A DNA stretch of 22,371 nt. It comes from Neisseria perflava. GTDB taxonomy: Bacteria; Pseudomonadota; Gammaproteobacteria; Burkholderiales; Neisseriaceae. Under the pieces are notes generated by a model. That model made no database searches and was not told the origin of the DNA. It worked only from the letters and a program-made list of their open reading frames with translations. The DNA lies in assembly GCF_024170405.1 (NCBI RefSeq), contig NZ_JALJYC010000032.1, forward strand, positions 1 through 22,371. Reading direction: 5' to 3'. Made by a program: the position numbers and the translations under genes. Each line of letters starts with the position of its first letter. Positions within the stretch are counted from its first letter, which is position 1. Positions 13,616 to 20,981 of this stretch are shown one piece after another.

Positions 13616-14722
13616 TTAACCGTAGCGGTGTTGGAAATCCTGCATAAATTCCACCAGCGCTTCCACGCCTTCCAGCGGCATGGCGTTGTAAATGCTGGCG
13701 CGCATGCCGCCCAGCGCTTTGTAGCCTTTGAGCAGCTTCAAGCCGCGCAGTTCGGCTTCCAAGACGAATTTCTTGTCCAAATCCGCGTTGGCGGTTTTGA
13801 AGATGACGTTCATTTTGGAGCGGGCATCCGGCACAATCGGATTGAGGTAAAAGCCGCCGCTGCCGTCAATCGCGGCATACAGCTTACGCGCTTTGATGGT
13901 GTTGACCGCTTCGATTTTTTTCACACCGCCGTAGGTTTGCAGCCAGCGGAACACCAGGCCGGACATATAAATCGGATAGGTGGCGGGGGTGTTGTACATG
14001 CCGTCACGCTCGACATGCGTCCGATAATTGAATACGCTCGGAATGTTTTTCGGGCAGCGTTCCAGCAAATCTTCGCGGATGATGATGACGGTCACACCCG
14101 CCGGGCCGATGTTTTTTTGCGCACCGGCGTAAATCAGGCCAAAGTCGGCCACATTGATTTCGCGCGACAGAATATCGCTCGACATATCGCAAACCAACAG
14201 CGGCAGGCCGTCTGAACGCTGCGGCAGATTTTGATATTGCAGACCGTGTACGGTTTCGTTGCTGACAAAATGGACAAAAGCGGAATCTTTATCCGTGTCC
14301 CAGCTTTCTACGGCGGGCAGGTCGTTGTAATCGAATTGCTCGCCGCCGTGCGCCGCCAGATGGATATGGGCGTCGGTCAAGAGCGGCATTTGCTCGTAGG
14401 CCAAACGGCTCCAGTTGCCGGTGACAACGGCGTCGGCACGTTTGAAGCCGTGCGCCAGATTCATGGCCACCATATTGAATTGCTGGGTAGCGCCGCCTTG
14501 CAGAAACAAAATTTTGTAATTATTCGGAATATTCAGCAACTGGCGCAAATCCTGCTCGGCGTGGTGCAGAATGCTCATAAACATGTCGGAACGGTGGCTC
14601 ATTGCCATCACGGGAAAACCGGTGCCGTTGTAATCCAGCATTTCCTGCTGTGCGCGGCGCAATACGGCTTCCGGCAATACGGCGGGGCCGGCGGAGAAAT
14701 TGTAGATGGTCGGGGTGGACAT
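13616..14722 (-). CDS. serC: phosphoserine aminotransferase
   Basis: SerC transfers an amino group from glutamate to 3-phosphohydroxypyruvate in serine synthesis, and acts similarly in pyridoxal phosphate synthesis. The 368-residue protein is full length and starts IYNFSAGPAVLPEAV, the conserved SerC N-terminus. LQGGATQQF (75-83) and GNWS (102-105) belong to the PLP phosphate and ring pocket. AGAQKNIGPAG (199-209) carries the PLP-binding Lys203. The end reads KGYKALGGMRASIYNAMP, with the Arg that binds substrate carboxylate. AAGGAAG and ACGGA precede the ATG. One AG-type uptake sequence lies in the gene at 14205-14216. It is monocistronic here. Confidence 0.98.
   Translation of the reverse strand: MSTPTIYNFSAGPAVLPEAVLRRAQQEMLDYNGTGFPVMAMSHRSDMFMSILHHAEQDLRQLLNIPNNYKILFLQGGATQQFNMVAMNLAHGFKRADAVVTGNWSRLAYEQMPLLTDAHIHLAAHGGEQFDYNDLPAVESWDTDKDSAFVHFVSNETVHGLQYQNLPQRSDGLPLLVCDMSSDILSREINVADFGLIYAGAQKNIGPAGVTVIIIREDLLERCPKNIPSVFNYRTHVERDGMYNTPATYPIYMSGLVFRWLQTYGGVKKIEAVNTIKARKLYAAIDGSGGFYLNPIVPDARSKMNVIFKTANADLDKKFVLEAELRGLKLLKGYKALGGMRASIYNAMPLEGVEALVEFMQDFQHRYG
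14205..14216. repeat. DNA uptake sequence (AG type) inside serC
   Basis: A full 12-base AGGCCGTCTGAA in the coding region. Confidence 0.95.
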
Positions 14723-14821
14723 GTTCCGTCTTCCTTATATTCTAGATTAGAGAGTAAATTCAAATATGCGCTTGATTGTAGGGGGTAGGCGCTCTTTACG
14801 CAAGCCTTGCAAAGAAACGGT

Positions 14822-14833
14822 AGGCCGTCTGAA
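14822..14833. repeat. DNA uptake sequence (AG type)
   Basis: AGGCCGTCTGAA about 100 bases upstream of the serC start, without an inverted partner. Confidence 0.95.
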
Positions 14834-14911
14834 AAATCCATTATTTTTAATATATTGATTTTTAAAGATTAAATAATATTTCTGGGTGCTATTTGATAGA
14901 AAAGAAAAGAT

Positions 14912-14927
14912 TTATTGTCAACAATAA
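14912..14927. promoter_or_regulatory. 16-bp dyad, possible operator
   Basis: TTATTGT-CA-ACAATAA is a perfect dyad with a two-base centre. A further TATTGT lies at 14932-14937. It is about 75 bases upstream of the rimP promoter candidate. Confidence 0.25.
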
Positions 14928-14951
14928 GGGTGTATTGTCTCAAAGTCGGAA

Positions 14952-14978
14952 AGGCCGTCTGAACTTTTCAGACGGCCT
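14952..14978. repeat. inverted uptake-sequence pair
   Basis: AGGCCGTCTGAA (14952-14963) and its complement (14967-14978) flank the loop CTT. No gene end is near on either strand and no T-run follows, so this is an uptake-sequence pair without an obvious terminator role. It may insulate the rimP promoter. Confidence 0.85.
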
Positions 14979-15001
14979 GAAAAACAGCCGTCAAATCAAT
15001 G

Positions 15002-15031
15002 CTTTTCTTTTTGCGGTAAAGTAGGTATAAT
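15002..15031 (+). promoter_or_regulatory. candidate promoter of the rimP-nusA-infB operon
   Basis: A perfect TATAAT at 15026-15031 stands 72 bases before the rimP ATG. The -35 region (CTTTTC at 15002-15007) is poor. The predicted start is about 15038, only some 20 bases before the leader terminator. Confidence 0.55.
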
Positions 15032-15055
15032 GCAGCAATTTTTCTAATTTTACGA

Positions 15056-15080
15056 AAAATGGCCACAGGGCCATTTTTTT
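15056..15080 (+). terminator. leader terminator / attenuator before rimP
   Basis: AAAATGGCC (15056-15064) and GGCCATTTT (15069-15077) form a perfect 9-bp stem with the loop ACAG, followed by TTTGTTTTTG. It lies after the candidate promoter and before the rimP ribosome binding site. Most transcripts from that promoter would have to pass it, so it is a natural site for NusA- or antitermination-dependent control. Confidence 0.7.
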
Positions 15081-15102
15081 GTTTTTGTACTTGTGGAGCA
15101 GC

Positions 15103-15534
15103 ATGGATATTCAAACGATTCTGGATAAAACCCTACCGGGCTTGGGTTACGAGCTGGTGGATTTTGAATTGACCGCGCAAGGCGATTTGCGTGTGTTTAT
15201 CGACAAAGAGGGCGGCATTACCGTAGAAGACTGCGCAACCGTCAGCAACCACCTCAGCCGCGTGTTTATGGTGGAAGACATCGATTACAAACGCTTGGAA
15301 ATTTCCAGCCCCGGTCTTGATCGTCCGCTGAAAAAAGCCGCCGATTTCGTGCGCTTTGCCGGTCAGAATGCCAAAATCAAAACCCGCCTGCCGATTGAGG
15401 GTCAGAAAAACTTTATCGGCCGCATCGAAAAATGCGAAAACGATGTGGTAAGCGTATCGTTTGACGGCAAAACCGTTGACATCGAGTTGAGTAACATCGA
15501 CAAAGCCCGTCTGCGCCCCGAATATAAATTTTAA
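15103..15534 (+). CDS. rimP: ribosome maturation factor RimP
   Basis: RimP assists assembly of the 30S ribosomal subunit. The 143-residue protein begins MDIQTILDKTLPGLGYELVDFEL, then DLRVFIDKEGGITVEDCATVSNHLSRV and LEISSPGLDRPLKKAADFVRFAG, all hallmarks of the family, with a C-terminal Sm-like domain ending RLRPEYKF. The ATG at 15103 is chosen over one at 15079 because GGAG (15095-15098) precedes it, homology begins there, and the earlier ATG lies just after the leader terminator's T-run. It heads the conserved operon with nusA 32 bases downstream. Confidence 0.97.
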   Translation: MDIQTILDKTLPGLGYELVDFELTAQGDLRVFIDKEGGITVEDCATVSNHLSRVFMVEDIDYKRLEISSPGLDRPLKKAADFVRFAGQNAKIKTRLPIEGQKNFIGRIEKCENDVVSVSFDGKTVDIELSNIDKARLRPEYKF

Positions 15535-15566
15535 ATGTGATAAAACCAAATACGGAGATTCTTAAA

Positions 15567-17066
15567 ATGAGTCGTGAAATGTTGCAACTGGCCGAAGCGC
15601 TGGCCAGCGAAAAAAACGTTGAAGCGGAAGTGGTGTTTGAGGCGTTGGAATTTGCCCTTTCTACTGCCGCCAAGAAAAAAGCCGACCGCGAGCACATGGA
15701 TGTGCGCGTGGAAATCGACCGCGATACCGGCGAATACCGCACCTTCCGCCGCTGGTTGATTGTGGCTGATGAAGATTACACCTATCCCGACGTGGAAAAA
15801 ACCATCGAGGAAATCCAAGAGGAAATCCCGGGTACCACCATCCAAATCGGCGAGTATTACGAAGAGCAGTTGGAAAACGAAGGTTTCGGCCGTCAAGCCG
15901 CGCAAACCGCCAAGCAAATCATTTTGCAGCGTATCCGCGATGCCGAGCGCGAGCAGATTTTGAACGAATTTTTGGCCAACCGCGAAGACATCATTATGGG
16001 TACGGTCAAGCGTGTGGAACGCCACGGCACGATTATCGAAATCGGCCGCTTAGACGCCCTCTTGCTGCGCGATCAAATGATTCCGCGTGAAAATTTCCGC
16101 AGCGGCGACCGCGTGCGCGCGCTGTTCCTGCGTGTGGACGAAATCGGTAACACCGGCCGCAAACAAGTGATTCTGAGCCGTACTTCCGGTGATTTTTTGG
16201 CGAAACTGTACGAGCAGGAAGTGCCGGAAATTGCAGACGGCCTGTTGGAAATCCGCGAAGTGGCGCGCGATCCGGGCCAACGTGCCAAAGTCGCCGTTAA
16301 AGCCAATGACCAACGTATCGACCCGCAGGGTACTTGTATCGGCGTGCGCGGTTCGCGTGTCAACGCCGTCAGCAACGAATTAGCGGGCGAGCGTATCGAC
16401 GTGGTGTTGTGGTCGCCGGAAACCGCGCAGTTTGTGATTAACGCCTTGTCTCCGGCCGAAGTATCGCGCATTTTGATTGACGAAGACAAACACGCCGTTG
16501 ACGTGATTGTGGCAGAAGACCAACTGGCGCTGGCCATTGGTCGCGGCGGTCAAAACGTGCGCTTGGCTTCCGACTTGACCGGTTGGCAGTTGAACATCAT
16601 GACCGTGGCCGAAGCCGACGAGCGCAATGCCGCCGAAGACGCCGCCATCCGCCAGCTGTTTACCGAAAACCTCAATATCGACGACGAAACCGCCGATATT
16701 TTGGTGCAGGAAGGCTTTGCGACGTTGGAAGAAGTGGCGTATGTGCCTGCCAGCGAGCTGTTGGAAATCGAAGGCTTTGACGAAGAAATCGTTGAAGCGC
16801 TGCGCAACCGCGCCCGCGATGCGATTCTGACGCTGGCGATTGCTTCTGAAGAAAAATTGGAAGATGTGTCCGAGGATATGCGCAATCTCGAAGGCGTGGA
16901 TGCCGATATGCTGCGCGACCTGGCGCAGGCCGGTATTACCAACCGCGATGATTTGGCCGAGCTGTCTGTGGACGAGCTGATTGAAATTACCGGCGTGACC
17001 GAGGAAGAAGCTAAAGAAGTGATTCTGGCTGCCCGCGCACACTGGTTCACCGAAGAAAACAACTAA
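15567..17066 (+). CDS. nusA: transcription termination/antitermination factor NusA
   Basis: NusA binds RNA polymerase and nascent RNA and modulates pausing, termination and antitermination. The 499 residues contain the N-terminal polymerase-binding domain (about 1-130), an S1 domain starting near GTVKRVERHGTII (145), KH1 with GVRGSRVNAVSNELAGERIDVV (from 259), KH2 with AIGRGGQNVRLAS (323-335), and two C-terminal acidic repeats (DDETADILVQEGFATLEEVAYV; EGVDADMLRDLAQAGITNRDDLAEL), as in E. coli NusA of 495 residues. The start at 15567 has CGGAG upstream and the family N-terminus; an in-frame ATG at 15537 lies immediately after rimP without a site. In E. coli NusA represses its own operon by promoting leader termination. 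Confidence 0.98.
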   Translation: MSREMLQLAEALASEKNVEAEVVFEALEFALSTAAKKKADREHMDVRVEIDRDTGEYRTFRRWLIVADEDYTYPDVEKTIEEIQEEIPGTTIQIGEYYEEQLENEGFGRQAAQTAKQIILQRIRDAEREQILNEFLANREDIIMGTVKRVERHGTIIEIGRLDALLLRDQMIPRENFRSGDRVRALFLRVDEIGNTGRKQVILSRTSGDFLAKLYEQEVPEIADGLLEIREVARDPGQRAKVAVKANDQRIDPQGTCIGVRGSRVNAVSNELAGERIDVVLWSPETAQFVINALSPAEVSRILIDEDKHAVDVIVAEDQLALAIGRGGQNVRLASDLTGWQLNIMTVAEADERNAAEDAAIRQLFTENLNIDDETADILVQEGFATLEEVAYVPASELLEIEGFDEEIVEALRNRARDAILTLAIASEEKLEDVSEDMRNLEGVDADMLRDLAQAGITNRDDLAELSVDELIEITGVTEEEAKEVILAARAHWFTEENN

Positions 17067-17078
17067 AGGGGGTAATCG

Positions 17079-19952
17079 ATGAGTAACACAACCGTAGAAC
17101 AATTTGCCGCCGATCTGAAACGCCCCGTTGAAGACCTGCTCCAGCAGCTCAAAAGCGCGGGTGTTGAAAAAAGCAGCGGCAGCGACAGCCTGACGCTGGA
17201 AGATAAAAAACTGCTGAATGCCTATCTGCAAAAGAAAAACGGTATTGAGAGCGCCCCCATTAGCATTCGCCGTACCAAAACCGAAGTGGATACTGTGGGC
17301 GGAGTGAAAGTAGAACGCCGTAAAAGCCGTTCGGTTACCATTCCGTCGGCTGCCGAATTAGCAGCCGAGGCCAAAGCGAAAGCCGAGGCGCAAAAAGCCG
17401 CCGAAGCTGAAGAAGCTGCGGCCAAAGCGCAGGCGGAACAGGCTCAGTTGGCTGAAAAAGAGGCGGCAGAGCAAGCGGCGGCGGAACAGGCTGCGGCAGA
17501 AAAAGCGCAGGCTAAAGCGCAAGCCGAGGCTGAAGCCGCCAAGCTGAAAGCCGCGCAAGCTGCCAAAGCCGAATCGCCGAAAGCAGAAGCTAAAGCCGAG
17601 AGCAAGCCGTCTGAAAAACCGGCCGAACACAAAGGTGAAGAAAAAGCCAAAGCAGACAAGCCGAAATCCGACAAACCGAAAGCGGACAAATCCGGCAAAG
17701 GCAAAGACGCGAAAAAAGCAGCGCCCGCCGCTCCTGCCGTACCGCAACCGGTGGTGAATGCCGAAGAAGCGGAACGCCGCGCGGAAGAAGAGCGCCGAGC
17801 AGCCGCCCTGCGTGCGCACCAAGAAGCCTTGTTGAAAGAAAAACAAGAGCGTCAGGCGCGTCGCGAGGCCGCCAAACTGCAGGCGCAACAGGAAGCGAAA
17901 ACGGCTAAAGAAGCCAAAGCAGCCGAACTGCGCACCGCCAAACCTTCCGCCCCGAAAGCGGAAAAACCGGCCGCAGCCGCCACGGCCAAAGCCGCACCTG
18001 CCGACAACAGCGGCAACGCACCGGCTCGCAACAAAAAAGACGAACGCCACAACCGCGACGAGGACAGCCGTCCGCGCGGCAAAGGTGCGAAAGGCCGCAA
18101 CCAAGGCGGTAACGACGAGCGCGTACGCGGCGGTAAAAAAGGCAAGAAACTCAAACTCGAGCCGAACCAACACGCTTTCCATGCGCCGACCGAGCCGGTG
18201 GTGCATGAAGTGCTGGTGCCTGAAACCATTACTGTGGCCGATTTGGCGCACAAAATGGCAGTCAAGGGCGTAGAAGTGGTGAAAGCCCTGATGAAAATGG
18301 GCATGATGGTGACCATCAACCAATCCATCGACCAAGACACCGCCCTGATTGTGGTGGAAGAACTCGGCCACATCGGTAAACCGGCTGCCGCCGACGATCC
18401 GGAAGCCTTCTTGGATGATGCGGAACATGTGGAAGCCGAGCTGCTGCCGCGTCCGCCGGTGGTAACCGTGATGGGTCACGTTGACCACGGTAAAACCTCG
18501 CTGCTTGACTACATCCGCCGCGCCCGTGTGGTGCAAGGCGAAGCGGGCGGTATTACCCAGCACATCGGTGCTTACCACGTGGAAACCCCGCGCGGTGTGA
18601 TTACCTTCTTGGATACCCCAGGTCACGAAGCGTTTACCGCCATGCGTGCGCGCGGTGCGAAAGCTACCGACATCGTGATTTTGGTGGTGGCTGCTGACGA
18701 CGGTGTCATGCCGCAAACCATCGAGGCGATTGCCCACGCAAAAGCGGCAGGCGTGCCGATTGTGGTGGCCGTCAACAAAATCGATAAAGAGGCCGCCAAC
18801 CCCGAACGTATCCGCCAAGAATTGACCGCGTATGAGGTAATTCCGGATGACTGGGGCGGTACCACCCAATTTATTGATGTGTCTGCCAAACAAGGCATTA
18901 ACATCGACAAATTGCTGGAAGCCGTGTTGCTGGAAGCGGAAGTGTTGGAACTGAAAGCACCGGTGGACGCACCTGCCAAAGGTATCGTGGTCGAAGCCCG
19001 CTTGGATAAAGGCCGTGGTGCGGTGGCAACGCTGCTGGTACAAAGCGGTACGTTGCGCAAAGGCGATATGCTGCTGGCCGGTACTGCTTTCGGTAAAGTC
19101 CGCGCAATGGTAGATGAAAACGGCAAAGCGGTTGACGAAGCCGGCCCGTCTATTCCGGTAGAAATCCTGGGCTTGTCTGACGTGCCCAATGCCGGTGAAG
19201 ACGCGATGGTGTTGGCCGACGAGAAAAAAGCGCGCGAAATCGCCTTGTTCCGCCAAGGCAAATACCGCGACGTGCGTTTGGCCAAACAGCAGGCGGCGAA
19301 ACTGGAAAACATGTTCAACAACATGGGCGAAGGTCAGGCGCAAAGCCTGCCGGTCATCATCAAAGCCGACGTGCAGGGTTCTTACGAAGCCTTGGCGGGC
19401 AGCCTGAAAAAACTGTCCACCGACGAAGTCAAAGTCAGCGTTTTGCACAGCGGTGTGGGCGGTATTACCGAGAGCGACGTCAACCTGGCGATTGCTTCCG
19501 GCGCGGTGATTATCGGCTTTAACGTGCGTGCGGATGCGCAGGCGCGTAAACTGTCGGAATCTGAAAACGTGGAAATCCGCTACTACAACATCATTTACGA
19601 TGCCATCGACGATGTGAAAGCGGCCATGAGCGGCATGCTGAAGCCGGAAGAGAAAGAGCAGATTACCGGTACCGTGGAAATCCGCCAAGTCATCAGTGTG
19701 TCCAAAGTCGGCAACATCGCCGGCTGTATGGTCACCGACGGCGTGGTCAAACGCGATTCGCATATCCGCCTGATCCGCAACAACGTGGTCATTCATACCG
19801 GCGAATTGGCTTCTTTGAAACGCTATAAAGACGACGTAAAAGAAGTCAAAATGGGCTTCGAGTGCGGCCTGATGATTAAAAACTTTAATGAAATCATGGA
19901 AGGCGATCAGCTCGAATGCTTCGACATTGTGGAAGTAGCGCGTACGCTGTAA
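17079..19952 (+). CDS. infB: translation initiation factor IF-2
   Basis: IF-2 is the GTPase that delivers initiator tRNA to the 30S subunit and promotes subunit joining. The 957-residue protein has an N-terminal IF2_N domain (about 1-55), a long Ala/Lys/Glu-rich low-complexity linker (about 85-350), a second IF2_N domain (from about 381), the G domain with GHVDHGKT (466-473), DTPGH (512-516), NKID (566-569) and SAKQG (602-606), then domains II to IV ending in the fMet-tRNA-binding region. Length is typical for beta-proteobacteria. It starts 12 bases after nusA with AAAGGGGG upstream. An uptake core lies in the linker at 17606-17615. Shorter internal-start forms are known in E. coli; I did not identify one here. 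Confidence 0.98.
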   Translation: MSNTTVEQFAADLKRPVEDLLQQLKSAGVEKSSGSDSLTLEDKKLLNAYLQKKNGIESAPISIRRTKTEVDTVGGVKVERRKSRSVTIPSAAELAAEAKAKAEAQKAAEAEEAAAKAQAEQAQLAEKEAAEQAAAEQAAAEKAQAKAQAEAEAAKLKAAQAAKAESPKAEAKAESKPSEKPAEHKGEEKAKADKPKSDKPKADKSGKGKDAKKAAPAAPAVPQPVVNAEEAERRAEEERRAAALRAHQEALLKEKQERQARREAAKLQAQQEAKTAKEAKAAELRTAKPSAPKAEKPAAAATAKAAPADNSGNAPARNKKDERHNRDEDSRPRGKGAKGRNQGGNDERVRGGKKGKKLKLEPNQHAFHAPTEPVVHEVLVPETITVADLAHKMAVKGVEVVKALMKMGMMVTINQSIDQDTALIVVEELGHIGKPAAADDPEAFLDDAEHVEAELLPRPPVVTVMGHVDHGKTSLLDYIRRARVVQGEAGGITQHIGAYHVETPRGVITFLDTPGHEAFTAMRARGAKATDIVILVVAADDGVMPQTIEAIAHAKAAGVPIVVAVNKIDKEAANPERIRQELTAYEVIPDDWGGTTQFIDVSAKQGINIDKLLEAVLLEAEVLELKAPVDAPAKGIVVEARLDKGRGAVATLLVQSGTLRKGDMLLAGTAFGKVRAMVDENGKAVDEAGPSIPVEILGLSDVPNAGEDAMVLADEKKAREIALFRQGKYRDVRLAKQQAAKLENMFNNMGEGQAQSLPVIIKADVQGSYEALAGSLKKLSTDEVKVSVLHSGVGGITESDVNLAIASGAVIIGFNVRADAQARKLSESENVEIRYYNIIYDAIDDVKAAMSGMLKPEEKEQITGTVEIRQVISVSKVGNIAGCMVTDGVVKRDSHIRLIRNNVVIHTGELASLKRYKDDVKEVKMGFECGLMIKNFNEIMEGDQLECFDIVEVARTL
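17606..17615. repeat. DNA uptake sequence core inside infB
   Basis: GCCGTCTGAA in the low-complexity linker, within codons for Pro-Ser-Glu. The prefix is AA rather than AG or AT. Confidence 0.9.
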
Positions 19953-19971
19953 GCTGATGTGAAATAACGGC

Positions 19972-20015
19972 AAAGGCCGTCTGAAAACGACTGTGTTTTC
20001 AGACGGCCTTTTTTT
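19972..20015 (+). terminator. uptake-sequence terminator after infB
   Basis: A perfect 17-bp stem (19972-19988 with 19995-20011) holds AG-type uptake sequences in both arms and a six-base loop, and is followed by a T-run. It separates infB from the marR-like promoter only about 15 bases later. Confidence 0.95.
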
Positions 20016-20025
20016 ATTTTGAGAT

Positions 20026-20094
20026 TTTTCTTGAATTAGTCTGAAAAATGACTATAATACGCAACTAGTCATTTTTCAGACTAATTCAAGAAAA
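20026..20094. promoter_or_regulatory. perfect 29-bp inverted repeat with twin operators
   Basis: Arms 20026-20054 and 20066-20094 are exact reverse complements across an 11-base spacer. Each arm contains the 18-bp dyad TAGTC-N8-GACTA (20037-20054 and 20066-20083); their centres are 29 bp apart. The left dyad occupies the -35/-10 spacer and runs into the -10, and the right one covers the predicted transcription start. This is the arrangement expected for repression by the adjacent MarR-family protein. If transcribed as a whole it would form a very stable hairpin. Confidence 0.75.
20031..20058 (+). promoter_or_regulatory. promoter of the marR-like / SMR operon
   Basis: TTGAAT (20031-20036) and a perfect TATAAT (20053-20058) are 16 bases apart. 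The -10 lies at the inner edge of the left arm and in the asymmetric spacer, so the mirror-image position on the minus strand lacks a -10, and transcription should be one-directional. Confidence 0.72.
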
Positions 20095-20103
20095 GGTAAA
20101 CCC

Positions 20104-20541
20104 ATGCACCAAATGGATGAAATCGGCCGACTGATGGCGCAAATTCTCACGCTATACGAGCAGTGGGCCAAGCAGCAGGGGCTGAATTACAACACGCTGG
20201 CGGTTTTGTATGTATTAGCGACGGAAGGCCGCCGCACGCAAAAGCAGATTGGCGAAAGCTGGCATTTGCCCAAGCAGACGGTGTTTTCCATCTGCCGCCA
20301 GTTGAAGGAGCAGGGCTATGTGGATTTTGCCCAAGACAATCCTGACAAACGCGAAAAAAGTGTTTTTCTCACTGACAGCGGGCAGGCCTATGCGCAGCCT
20401 TTTGCGGAAAAAATGAGGGCGTTGGAAAACGCCGCCTTTGCGCGGTTCGGTGTTCGGGAAGCGCAGCAGCTGATTACAGAACTTCGGCGTTTGGCAGATT
20501 TGCTGAATGAGGCAATGAGCAGTGCCGGAACGGAAGTCTGA
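20104..20541 (+). CDS. MarR family transcriptional regulator
   Basis: A 145-residue winged-helix dimeric regulator. Helices flank a central DNA-binding unit: TLAVLYVLATEG (helix 2 region), TQKQIGESWHLPKQTVFSICRQLKEQGYV (helix-turn-helix with recognition helix), and a wing containing DNPDKREKSVFLTDSGQAYAQ, the DxRxxxxxLTxxG pattern of MarR proteins. The C-terminal helix (LITELRRLADLLNEAM) suits dimerisation. AAAAGG precedes the ATG at 20104. A perfect inverted repeat with two dyads overlaps its promoter, so autorepression is likely (inference). The SMR exporter follows 45 bases later on the same strand, and the regulator probably senses a compound that the exporter removes. Confidence 0.92.
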   Translation: MHQMDEIGRLMAQILTLYEQWAKQQGLNYNTLAVLYVLATEGRRTQKQIGESWHLPKQTVFSICRQLKEQGYVDFAQDNPDKREKSVFLTDSGQAYAQPFAEKMRALENAAFARFGVREAQQLITELRRLADLLNEAMSSAGTEV

Positions 20542-20586
20542 TGGAAGATACCGACAAAATTTAAATATTGTAGGAAAGGAAAAGTT

Positions 20587-20910
20587 ATGGGTTGGATTTA
20601 TCTGATTAGCGCCGGTTTGCTGGAAGTAGGCTGGCCTTTGGGTTTGAAACTGGTGCAGCAGGACGGCTGGCGTTGGCAGGGTGTAGCGCTGGCGGCGGCC
20701 TTTATGCTGGCCAGCGGTTATTTGCTGTTTCTGGCGCAACGCACCATCCCGATGGGTACGGCTTACGGCGTGTGGACAGGTATCGGCGCCATCGGCGCAT
20801 TTTTGGTCGGCGTGGTATTTTTTGGCGACGCTTCCTCACTGGGGCGCTGGTTGGGCATTTTCCTGATTACCTCGGGTGTGGTAGTAATGAAGTTAAGCAG
20901 TGCACATTGA
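20587..20910 (+). CDS. SMR family exporter, Gdx/SugE subtype
   Basis: A 107-residue, four-helix small multidrug resistance protein that works as a dimer by proton exchange. Glu13 in GLLEVGW is the essential acidic residue. Trp16, Ser43, Tyr60 and Trp63 in GTAYGVWTGIGAIGA, and Lys102 near the end, follow the Gdx (guanidinium exporter, formerly SugE) pattern rather than that of EmrE. Family knowledge suggests export of guanidinium and some hydrophobic quaternary ammonium compounds; the true substrate is untested. AAAGGA lies six bases before the ATG. It is second in an operon with the MarR-like gene, and no guanidine riboswitch is apparent. A 21-bp bidirectional terminator follows. Confidence 0.92.
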   Translation: MGWIYLISAGLLEVGWPLGLKLVQQDGWRWQGVALAAAFMLASGYLLFLAQRTIPMGTAYGVWTGIGAIGAFLVGVVFFGDASSLGRWLGIFLITSGVVVMKLSSAH

Positions 20911-20916
20911 GTGTTA

Positions 20917-20968
20917 AAAAGGCCGTCTGAAAACATAACAGTATGTTTTCAGACGGCCTTTTGTTTTT
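20917..20968 (+). terminator. 21-bp bidirectional uptake-sequence terminator
   Basis: A perfect 21-bp stem (20917-20937 with 20942-20962) carries AG-type uptake sequences and the loop ACAG, then GTTTTTT. It lies between convergent stops and should serve both the SMR operon and the LD-carboxypeptidase gene. Confidence 0.95.
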
Positions 20969-20981
20969 TAACGCTCAAGAT

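Larger units (their letters stand above)
14723..15102. other. divergent intergenic region between serC and rimP
   Basis: About 380 bases hold a single AG uptake sequence (14822-14833), an AT-rich stretch (14840-14940) with a 16-bp dyad (14912-14927), an uptake-sequence hairpin (14952-14978), a promoter candidate (15002-15031) and a leader terminator (15056-15080). No tRNA is present, unlike the E. coli operon where metY precedes rimP. Confidence 0.75.

Noticed and set aside
14723..15102. tRNA gene (metY) upstream of rimP
   Set aside because: No cloverleaf-compatible sequence was seen; the region is AT-rich with uptake and terminator hairpins.
17358..19973. 871-codon minus-strand ORF opposite infB
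   Set aside because: It is the antisense shadow of infB; its Phe/Gly/Arg-rich low-complexity composition mirrors the Ala/Lys/Glu codons of infB.
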